Below, piece by piece: positions 1 through 6,039 of a stretch of DNA of 6,039 bases. A program made the translations under genes and the position numbers. This stretch comes from Solirubrobacterales bacterium. Lineage in GTDB: Bacteria > Actinomycetota > Thermoleophilia > Solirubrobacterales > Solirubrobacteraceae. The stretch spans positions 1-6,039 of the forward strand of contig JAOPZU010000030.1 in NCBI GenBank assembly GCA_025963955.1, read 5' to 3'. How positions within the stretch are numbered: the stretch's first letter is position 1; every line of letters starts with the position of its first letter. Under the pieces are notes generated by a model that worked only from the letters and a program-made list of their open reading frames with translations, was not told where the DNA came from and searched no databases.

Positions 1-1
1 T

Positions 2-82
2 CCGACTCTAGCTCGGGTGATCGTGCTCAGCATGCGGGTGCCGTGGCGGCTGATGCGGGCCGAGGGTCTGCGGACGGAGTGA
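2..82 (+). CDS. Possible 3' end of an upstream gene (partial)
   Basis: An open frame enters from the left edge and stops at TGA 80-82. It encodes 26 residues ending in RLMRAEGLRTE. Its third codon positions are mostly G or C, which fits coding DNA of this genome better than the other frames here. The stop lies 30 nt before the ATG of the CoA-binding protein gene, on the same strand, so the two could be cotranscribed. No domain can be recognised in so short a piece. A divergent gene starting at 33 on the - strand is an alternative, but it has no good ribosome binding site. Confidence 0.35.
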   Translation, partial: PTLARVIVLSMRVPWRLMRAEGLRTE

Positions 83-112
83 GGGGCGGGCCGGGTGGGC
101 AGACTGTCCCGT

Positions 113-535
113 ATGCGCCACGACTCCACGCCCGAGGTCATCCGCGAGCTCCTCACCGACACGAAGACGTGGGCGGTGGTCGGCTGTTCCCCGGAGCCCG
201 CCCGCGACTCCCACCGCGTCGCCGCCTTCCTGCAGGCGCGGGGCTTCCGGATCATCCCGGTCAACCCGGCCGTCGAGGGCTCGATCCTGGGCGAGCAGTG
301 CTACCCGAGCCTCAGTGCCATCCCCGCGTCGGAGGGCGTCGAGGTCGTGGACGTCTTCCGCCGCTCCGAGCACGCCGGCGCGGTCGTCGACGAGGCGATC
401 GGCATCGGCGCTCGCGGCGTCTGGCTGCAGCTCGGCGTGATCGACGGCGCGGCGGTCGCGCGGGCCCACGCCGCCGGGCTCCGCGCCGTCATGGACAAGT
501 GCCCCGCGATCGAGCTGCCTCGGATCGCCGCCTGA
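113..535 (+). CDS. CoA-binding domain protein, YccU family
   Basis: This is a small cytosolic protein with a CoA-binding Rossmann-like fold, of the YccU-like group related to the N-terminal part of succinyl-CoA synthetase alpha chains. Its 140 residues are the usual single-domain length. Family landmarks are visible in order: the nucleotide-binding turn AVVGCS (residues 21-26), IIPVNP (47-52), VEVVDVFRRSE (76-86), VWLQLGV (103-109) and MDKCPAIEL (127-135). The physiological role of this family is poorly defined, and no partner enzyme is adjacent. I chose ATG 113 because homologues, as I recall them, begin about 20 residues before the AVVG turn. An in-frame GTG at 95 has the better Shine-Dalgarno-like stretch (GAGGGG, 81-86) and would add six residues. 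The gene looks intact and chromosomal, lying outside the mobile element. Confidence 0.9.
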   Translation: MRHDSTPEVIRELLTDTKTWAVVGCSPEPARDSHRVAAFLQARGFRIIPVNPAVEGSILGEQCYPSLSAIPASEGVEVVDVFRRSEHAGAVVDEAIGIGARGVWLQLGVIDGAAVARAHAAGLRAVMDKCPAIELPRIAA

Positions 536-544
536 ACCCCCGGC

Positions 545-563
545 CTGCCGCCGCGCGCGGCAG
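545..563 (+). terminator. GC-rich hairpin after the CoA-binding gene
   Basis: CTGCCGC (545-551) and GCGGCAG (557-563) form a perfect 7-bp stem around a 5-nt loop, 10 nt after the stop codon at 533-535. No T-run follows, so this is not a textbook intrinsic terminator. Strong hairpins without a U-tract are common at gene ends in GC-rich actinobacteria, and the position between a stop codon and a tRNA promoter fits that role. Confidence 0.45.
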
Positions 564-567
564 TCGC

Positions 568-573
568 TAGGAT
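568..573 (+). promoter_or_regulatory. -10-like box of the tRNA-Thr gene
   Basis: TAGGAT matches the TANNNT pattern of actinobacterial -10 elements and ends 10 nt before the mature tRNA 5' end at 584. No clear -35 is seen in the upstream hairpin region. Position is the main support. Confidence 0.45.
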
Positions 574-583
574 TCGCCGAAGC

Positions 584-1817
<1,234 letters not shown>

Positions 1818-1821
<4 letters not shown>

Positions 1822-2129
1822 GCCGACCTCTTCTCGTCGTCCTCCAGCATCAGTGCCCTGAAGCTACCGCGAGTCGACGGGAGCGGCGACGATCGGCGCA
1901 GCTCCGACACGACCTCGTCTGGATCCTCTGGCGCGACGCGGGCTCCGGCGAGCCACGCCTCGAAGTCCTGTCTGCGGATGCGCAGGCGGCTGCACAGCCG
2001 CATGGCCGGCAGCTCTCCGCGGCGGATGGCGTCGTACACGGCGCGGCGTGAGAGACCGCACCGCTGCGCCACCTCCTCGGGGCAGAGGAGCGGATCGGAC
2101 GTGTCGTTGCCGGTCGTCGAGAGTGCCAT
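1818..2129 (-). CDS. xis: Helix-turn-helix protein, AlpA/excisionase type
   Basis: This is a 103-residue DNA-binding protein. Residues 14-60 form a MerR/AlpA-like winged helix: LLCPEEVAQRCGLSRRAVYDAIRRG, then the wing-like segment ELPAMRLCSRLRIRRQDFEAWL. This is the pattern of small excisionase-family proteins encoded next to integrases. The rest is charged and probably disordered. The expected role is to bend DNA near the att site and bias the integrase toward excision. It could instead be a transcriptional regulator of the element. ATG 2129 is chosen because it lies 4 nt after the stop of the preceding gene and leaves a compact HTH protein. The frame is open further upstream but would overlap that gene. 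The Shine-Dalgarno is weak (GAAGGG, 11 nt upstream), so translation probably depends on coupling. Its TGA overlaps the integrase GTG. The symbol reflects inferred function only. Confidence 0.88.
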
Positions 2130-2133
2130 GTCG

Positions 2134-2721
2134 CTACCAGCCCTTCGGTCGTGCCGGTCGCGCGGTGCGGTTGCGAAGCTCCCGCCGGCGGTGCTGATGC
2201 ACGCGGGTGAAGTCGACCAGGGCGGTGAGCCATTGCAGTTCCAGGCGGGGGTCCTGGCCTCCGTGCTCGTCGATCTGCTGGCGCCAGAGAGCGAGGGCAA
2301 GTACTGCGTCGCGCGTGAAGCGCTCCTCGTCCCAGGACCCGTGGGCGGCGAGCTCGACGATCTCGGGGTAGCCGTCGCAGAGTCGTTCGACGGCGTTCCA
2401 CATCTCCCCGCGCCACTCGGAGCTGCGCTCGTGGTCCAGCCACGCGGCGGGGCCGGGCACGCCCTCGGTGTCCTCGAGGCGTGGTGGTGGTGCCCCGACG
2501 TGGCCGGTGGTGGGCGACTCTTCGACCGGGCGTTTGTTAACAAACGCGTCGGGCTGCTCACGGCTGAGTGGTTTGGCGGGGAGGGGCTGTGGGGTGATGT
2601 CGGCGGCGGCGCAGACGATTCTCGCCGCGACGGTGGAGGGCCTGCTGTGGCTGGCGGCCGCGTTCGCGGAGAGGGCTTGGTAGACGTGGTCGGGGACGAT
2701 GATCTGGATGCGGTGGCTCAT
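2134..2721 (-). CDS. Ribbon-helix-helix-like protein, putative relaxosome accessory or regulator
   Basis: This is a 195-residue protein of uncertain family. Residues 3-42 (RIQIIVPDHVYQAL, then ARIVCAAADI) follow the strand-helix-helix pattern of CopG/Arc ribbon-helix-helix DNA-binding proteins. Residues 43-92 are a Pro-rich linker. Residues 93-185 are rich in Trp, Arg and Glu and look helical (PAAWLDHERSSEWRGEMW, WDEERFTRDAVLALALWRQQ); I do not recognise this domain. MobF relaxases such as TrwC work with ribbon-helix-helix partners (TrwA in R388) that bind oriT and repress the transfer operon. The position directly after the relaxase gene fits such a role, but this is inference. The ATG overlaps the relaxase stop as ATGA, indicating translational coupling. 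An 18-bp perfect palindrome is embedded in the linker codons (residues 59-64). Confidence 0.8.
   Translation of the reverse strand: MSHRIQIIVPDHVYQALSANAAASHSRPSTVAARIVCAAADITPQPLPAKPLSREQPDAFVNKRPVEESPTTGHVGAPPPRLEDTEGVPGPAAWLDHERSSEWRGEMWNAVERLCDGYPEIVELAAHGSWDEERFTRDAVLALALWRQQIDEHGGQDPRLELQWLTALVDFTRVHQHRRRELRNRTARPARPKGW
2530..2547. promoter_or_regulatory. 18-bp perfect palindrome, copy 1 (inside the RHH-like gene)
   Basis: GCGTTTGTTAACAAACGC is its own reverse complement over all 18 bases and recurs exactly at 6004-6021. In the gene it encodes A-F-V-N-K-R (residues 59-64), using TTT, GTT and AAA, unusual A/T-ending codons in this GC-rich context. GACCGG (2524-2529) immediately precedes it, as it nearly does in copy 2. 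It is probably a protein-binding site; the binder is unknown. Confidence 0.7.
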
Positions 2722-5375
2722 AGCTCAGGCGCGAGGTCGGGGGACAGGTCGGGGGCGGGCGGGGTGATGCGGATCGCGGGCAGCTCGCGGGTGAGGTGCT
2801 CGGCTCCGGCCGCGAGGTCGACCACGCGGTCGGTCGCGACGGCGTGGTCGAGGCTGGGGGTCTTGCGCTGGCTATTGGTCATGCGCTCGGCGAGGCGCTG
2901 GACGCGGTCGATGTTCGTGCCCTCGTCGCCGAGCTCGTCGCGGGCGATGTGCCAGTCGATGCCGTGGCGGGCGCGGGAGGCTTGGACGTAGGCCGACTCG
3001 CGGCTGGTCTGCCAGCCGCCGGTGACGGCGATCGCGTGATCGACGGTCGCGCCCTGTTGGCGGACGACGTGCTGCGCGTAGCCGAGCCGCAGACCGTCGA
3101 GTTCTTCGGGTCCGGTGACGGTGACGTGGCGGTCGGAGCCGACGAGCTGGACCTCGACCACGTTCCTGTTGGGGTCGGCGTGGGTGATGGTGCCCCGTGA
3201 GCCGTTCTCGATCCGGGCGTCCCCGGGGACGGGCTGGATCTGCCGCCACGTGACCAGGTCGCCGGTGCGCAGCCCGTAGTGCGGGCCATCGGCGTCGCCA
3301 GCGGTGAGCGGGACGGTGGGGCCGGTGAGCTCGCCGCGCTGGGCGCGGAGGTGCTGGACGCGGGCGTTGAGTCGGTCGATCTCGGTGGTGGACCCGTCGC
3401 TCATGAGCGCGACGCGCGCGGGGTTTTGGTTCTTGGTGAGCTTCAGGTAGCGGCTGGCGGCGGCTTCCAGGGCGTGATCGCGGCTGGGCTCCAGGTGCAG
3501 CTGTCCGCGGGCGAGATAGTGCGCGAGCGCCCGCTCGGGCTTGCCCTCACGAAGCGCCCGCCACGCCCGGCGCTCGTCGGGGTCCTGGGTGCGGCGGACG
3601 TGCTCGAGGCTGGCCCGAGGGGCGCGGTCAGTGAGGCGGTCGAACATGCCGCCGGGGCCGATCGCCGGCAGCTGCCTGCCATCTCCGACGGCGATGAGCT
3701 TCGCGCCGCTCTCGTGCGCGACCTGCACGAGGCGGGCGAGGGTGCGGGTGTCGACCATGCCGGCCTCGTCGACGATCAGCGTGGTCTGCCCGTCGACGCG
3801 GTCACCGGTCCGCTCGTGCTGAGCCAGCAGCGAAGCGATCGTGGTCGTGCGGCCGGCCAGGGCGGGAGAGTCCTGCCCGAGGCGCTGAGCGGTGGCGCCG
3901 GCCAGCGCGACCCCGACGACGGTGCGGCCGCTCATGCGCTCAACCCGAGCGGCGGCGTCGATCACCACGCCCTTGCCGGTGCCGGCCTGCCCTTCCAGAG
4001 CGGCGATCCGCTCGGGACCGGTCAACGCGCGCAGCGCCCGGTCTTGTTCGGGTGAGAGCGGGGCGCCGATCCGTTCGCTGGCCTGGTCGATCGCCGCCTC
4101 GAGGAGCCGCTCGCTGACCACGGGGCGAGAGCGGTCGGCGCGGGCCATGTCGGCGGCGTGGTCGACGATCGAGCGCTCGAGCTCCCGCAGGCCGTGGGTG
4201 GTGAAGCGCCCGTTCTCCAGAGGGATCAGCCGGCCGGCATCCTGGAGCTGATCGACGTGGCGCAGGGCGGTGTCGGGGTCCAGGGTGCCGGCGGCCTGCT
4301 CCAGCGCGCTCGCGCGCAATTCGCGACCGGGGAACGTCGCGCGCTCATGGGTGAGCGCCTGCTCGACCCGTCTGCCCCAGTCCGGGTCGATGTCCTGAAA
4401 CTCCCGAACCTTGGCCCGGGGGCGGATCGGTTGCTGGTCGTGCTCGCGCGCGGTCTGCTTCCACGCGTGAGTCAGTTCGCGGGTGGTCTGCGGCGCCTTC
4501 GCCTGGCGGCTCGTGATCTTGATGAGCTGCAGCTCGCTCTCACCCGGCCGCCGGCCTTCTCGGGCCTCGAACTGGCGGGCGGCGTGCTCGATCTCGCGGG
4601 AGCGGCCGCTGAACGCCCGAAGTACCCCGGGGCGCGCGTGCGCGAGCTCGAAGTAGCGGCCGTGCTTCCCCGTCCCCGACTCGACCGCGTAGCCGGCCTC
4701 CGACAGACCCTGGGCCAGGGCGGCGCGGTAGTAGGCCCCACCTTCCCTCGCGGCGCGGTACATCGCCCGGTCCCGCACCGCCGCGACCCGGCCGTCCTGC
4801 TTGACCACGCTCATCACCACCAGATGGGAATGCAGCTGCGGATCCGGCACCCGCCCCTTCAGCCCGCGCGCGGTCGAGTGCCGAAACTCCGCCGCGTGCA
4901 GATCCCGCGCCAGCGCCGGGGCGTTGCGGTCATCGACCCGCTCGGTCGTCAGCGGCACCGACGCACGAAGAAACGCGAACGTCCGCTCGACCGCCCGTTG
5001 ATGAATCGCCTCAAGCTCAGCCCGCTGCTCAGGCCCAGCCAGCGCCCACGCCACGCTGACGGACTTCGGCGCCGACAACGTCACGTCCACCCCCGCGTTG
5101 CGCGTGCCCGTCGGGCCCGCGGGTCGCAGGTGCTCATCGGTGCCGGGCCGGCGGCCCTGCATCAGCGCAACGAGCTCCTCGCGCCCCACCCGAGCCGCCG
5201 GATCGATCCCGATCGCGCGAAGCGTCTCGGGCCGGCTGAGCCACCGGCCCGGCGACTCCACCGGCTCCCCGTCGCGGCCCAGGTAGTAGTCCCCGCGCTC
5301 TGGCGCGACGGTTTTCCCGTCCAGGTACTCGGCGTACCCGTCGGCGCCCTGAGCGGCGATCGACTTCACCGTCAT
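2718..5375 (-). CDS. MobF (TrwC/TraI-type) relaxase-helicase
   Basis: This cytosolic conjugative DNA-processing enzyme should nick oriT, stay covalently bound to the transferred strand and unwind it. Of 885 residues, about 1-330 form the TrwC relaxase domain: candidate catalytic tyrosines Y14/Y17 and Y30/Y31, and the metal-binding triad H166 (FRHSTAR), H182 and H184 (PQLHSHL). Residues about 435-810 form a RecD/TraI-like SF1 helicase: Walker A GQAGTGKG (462-469), Walker B LIVDEAGMVD (533-542), GDGRQLPAIGPG (564-575), RRTQD (594-598) and YVQASRAR (796-803). All key motifs appear intact. I chose ATG 5375 because MTVKSIAAQGADGYAEYL is a typical family N-terminus. The frame stays open to 5849, but the extra 158 residues show no domain and read like non-coding DNA. 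The Shine-Dalgarno is weak. It is the first gene of the cluster and overlaps the RHH-like gene by 4 nt. Confidence 0.95.
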   Translation of the reverse strand: MTVKSIAAQGADGYAEYLDGKTVAPERGDYYLGRDGEPVESPGRWLSRPETLRAIGIDPAARVGREELVALMQGRRPGTDEHLRPAGPTGTRNAGVDVTLSAPKSVSVAWALAGPEQRAELEAIHQRAVERTFAFLRASVPLTTERVDDRNAPALARDLHAAEFRHSTARGLKGRVPDPQLHSHLVVMSVVKQDGRVAAVRDRAMYRAAREGGAYYRAALAQGLSEAGYAVESGTGKHGRYFELAHARPGVLRAFSGRSREIEHAARQFEAREGRRPGESELQLIKITSRQAKAPQTTRELTHAWKQTAREHDQQPIRPRAKVREFQDIDPDWGRRVEQALTHERATFPGRELRASALEQAAGTLDPDTALRHVDQLQDAGRLIPLENGRFTTHGLRELERSIVDHAADMARADRSRPVVSERLLEAAIDQASERIGAPLSPEQDRALRALTGPERIAALEGQAGTGKGVVIDAAARVERMSGRTVVGVALAGATAQRLGQDSPALAGRTTTIASLLAQHERTGDRVDGQTTLIVDEAGMVDTRTLARLVQVAHESGAKLIAVGDGRQLPAIGPGGMFDRLTDRAPRASLEHVRRTQDPDERRAWRALREGKPERALAHYLARGQLHLEPSRDHALEAAASRYLKLTKNQNPARVALMSDGSTTEIDRLNARVQHLRAQRGELTGPTVPLTAGDADGPHYGLRTGDLVTWRQIQPVPGDARIENGSRGTITHADPNRNVVEVQLVGSDRHVTVTGPEELDGLRLGYAQHVVRQQGATVDHAIAVTGGWQTSRESAYVQASRARHGIDWHIARDELGDEGTNIDRVQRLAERMTNSQRKTPSLDHAVATDRVVDLAAGAEHLTRELPAIRITPPAPDLSPDLAPEL

Positions 5376-5479
5376 CACCGCCGCCCACCGCCCGGCACCG
5401 AACAGCGACGTCCCGAAAGGTCCATGCACCGTAGACGTCAGCAACCACGCAGTTTGCGCACCCCGCCGCCGCCCGCGCG

Positions 5480-5573
5480 GATGCACCAAAGGAACGCGCG
5501 GCGTGGCTTGCGCTGTGTCCCGCTGTATCCGGCACCTCGTGCATCTGGTCTGTTCTTGCTTTGGCTGTGCATC
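5480..5573. repeat. Imperfect inverted repeat upstream of the relaxase
   Basis: GATGCAC+CAAAG (5480-5491) is mirrored by CTTTG-gct-GTGCATC (5559-5573). All 12 bases pair, with 3 extra nt in the right arm and 67 nt between the arms. Inverted repeats of this kind flank relaxase binding sites in oriT regions, but no nic site is recognised. Confidence 0.4.
5511..5530. repeat. Tandem 10-bp direct repeat
   Basis: CGCTGTGTCC (5511-5520) is followed directly by CGCTGTATCC (5521-5530), 9 of 10 bases identical. It lies between the arms of the 5480-5573 inverted repeat. One repeat per helical turn suggests a protein-binding array. Confidence 0.45.
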
Positions 5574-5587
5574 TCCGCTGCTTTGGC
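5539..5587. repeat. Two interleaved direct repeats
   Basis: GTGCATCT occurs at 5539-5546 and 5567-5574. TGCTTTGGC occurs at 5557-5565 and 5579-5587. The order is A-B-A-B with shortened spacing in the second unit, like an eroded tandem duplication or a set of binding sites. It lies about 165-215 bp upstream of the relaxase start. Confidence 0.45.
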
Positions 5588-5783
5588 GGTAGACGAACGA
5601 GGCCCAGCGGGATGCCGTCGTGCCGCTGTGCTGGCGATGTTGAAGGGTGCTCGAAGCTGGTCGAGGGATCCGTTGGTGGCGGGCGTTCGATCGGTTGCGC
5701 CGTGTCGGGCGAATTCTCGATGAGAGAGCGTTGAGTCTCGGGGAGTTGCATGCGAGCGACTCGGAGATCGCTAGGCGGGCAAG

Positions 5784-5908
5784 CCGAGGAACGAGGCGTT
5801 CTTCTAGACAGCACTCCTCCGCCGGGCGCTTGGGCACCAATGACTTCATCTCGTTTTAGCCCCACCCGCGGCACCACGGGGCTGGATGGTGCGCACCCGA
5901 GGAACGAG
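5784..5908. repeat. 12-bp direct repeat pair CCGAGGAACGAG
   Basis: Exact copies lie at 5784-5795 and 5897-5908, 113 bp apart, which is unlikely by chance in a region of this size. A related CGAACGAGGC lies at 5594-5603. Function unknown; iteron-like protein-binding sites are one possibility. Confidence 0.45.
5858..5883. repeat. Inverted repeat AGCCCC/GGGGCT
   Basis: AGCCCC (5858-5863) pairs with GGGGCT (5878-5883) across a 14-nt loop. No T-run follows the stem on either strand, so it is recorded as a hairpin and not as a terminator. Confidence 0.35.
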
Positions 5909-5974
5909 CAGTCGTTTAAGGCGCATGCTCCCTGTCTGCCGCTGCCCGAACGCGCGCCTTCGGCCGCTCTGCCG

Positions 5975-6001
5975 CCGGTCGTTTATCCGCTCCGAGACCG
6001 G
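5975..6001. repeat. Inverted repeat CCGGTC/GACCGG beside the palindrome
   Basis: CCGGTC (5975-5980) and GACCGG (5996-6001) are separated by 15 nt, and the right arm ends 2 nt before palindrome copy 2. Copy 1 also has GACCGG directly before it, which suggests that a longer element than the palindrome is conserved. Confidence 0.4.
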
Positions 6002-6003
6002 AG

Positions 6004-6021
6004 GCGTTTGTTAACAAACGC
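6004..6021. promoter_or_regulatory. 18-bp perfect palindrome, copy 2 (intergenic)
   Basis: This is an exact second copy of GCGTTTGTTAACAAACGC, 3474 bp from the first, in non-coding DNA near the right edge. Its length, symmetry and AT-rich centre suit a dimeric repressor operator or a partition/replication protein site. TTGAAG at the window end (6034-6039) may belong to a promoter of a gene outside the window. Confidence 0.65.
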
Positions 6022-6039
6022 AGCGCCCCGCGGTTGAAG

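Larger units (their letters stand above)
5376..6039. other. Non-coding, repeat-rich region upstream of the relaxase (oriT/promoter candidate)
   Basis: No convincing gene lies in these 664 bases; open frames here have Arg/Ser/Pro-rich translations without domains. By eye the DNA is less GC-rich than the genes. It holds short direct and inverted repeats, listed separately, and a perfect palindrome. The origin of transfer of MobF systems commonly lies next to the relaxase gene, and the promoter of the four-gene cluster must lie upstream of 5375. I could not find a confident -35/-10 pair or a known nic sequence. Confidence 0.6.

Noticed and set aside
8..469. - strand open frame opposite the CoA-binding gene
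   Set aside because: Asp/Ala/Arg-rich shadow with no motif; the + strand frame carries all YccU landmarks.
5431..5580. Specific -35/-10 promoter for the relaxase operon
   Set aside because: TANNNT-like boxes exist on the - strand (for example within 5425-5436), but none has a matching -35 at normal spacing, so no promoter position is claimed.
4158..5723. Long + strand open frame opposite the relaxase
   Set aside because: Arg/Pro/Leu-rich antisense translation with no recognisable domain, wholly explained by the relaxase and its upstream non-coding DNA.
5376..5849. In-frame 158-residue N-terminal extension of the relaxase from ATG 5849
   Set aside because: The translation is Arg/Ser-rich without domain features, the DNA there is repeat-rich, and the family N-terminus begins at ATG 5375. 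Open frames of this length are common by chance in GC-rich DNA.
5858..5883. Hairpin AGCCCC/GGGGCT as a transcription terminator
   Set aside because: The T-run lies on the 5' side on the + strand and becomes an A-run after the stem on the - strand, so neither orientation forms an intrinsic terminator.
5750..6037. + strand 95-residue open frame near the right edge
   Set aside because: Translation is Pro/Arg/Ala-rich with no domain, it reads through the palindrome and repeats, and no ribosome binding site is evident.

Overview
The window is GC-rich with strongly G/C-ending codons. It reads as actinobacterial chromosome joined to the left end of an integrated mobile element. The relaxase N-terminus resembles proteins I associate with Thermoleophilia (Solirubrobacter, Conexibacter and Patulibacter types), but that placement comes from memory and is only moderately secure.

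Chromosomal side (1 to about 655): a possible tail of an upstream gene ends at 82. A small CoA-binding (YccU-type) protein gene follows on the + strand, then a GC-rich hairpin, a -10-like box and a complete tRNA-Thr(GGU) gene at 584-655. The tRNA has perfect acceptor pairing and no encoded CCA.

Element side (about 656 to the right edge, where it continues out of view): four genes lie on the - strand in one tight cluster, transcribed toward the tRNA. In order of transcription they are a MobF/TrwC-type relaxase-helicase (5375-2718), a protein with a ribbon-helix-helix-like N-terminus (2721-2134), an AlpA/excisionase-like HTH protein (2129-1818) and a tyrosine recombinase (1821-595). The junctions are an ATGA overlap, a 4-nt gap and a GTGA overlap, so DNA processing for transfer, excision control and integration appear to be co-expressed. 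The integrase frame runs into the tRNA gene, and its last 19 codons are antisense tRNA-Thr sequence. This marks the tRNA 3' end as the attachment site.

Upstream of the relaxase, 5376-6039 holds no convincing gene. It carries direct repeats, interleaved short repeats and inverted repeats, and is the best place for an origin of transfer and the operon promoter. An 18-bp perfect, AT-centred palindrome, GCGTTTGTTAACAAACGC, sits near the right edge at 6004-6021 and recurs exactly inside the ribbon-helix-helix gene at 2530-2547. It looks like a specific DNA-binding site for an element-encoded protein.

No type IV coupling protein, mating-pair apparatus, replication initiator, second att site or cargo gene is visible. 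The sequence therefore cannot say whether the element is self-transmissible (ICE) or only mobilizable (IME).
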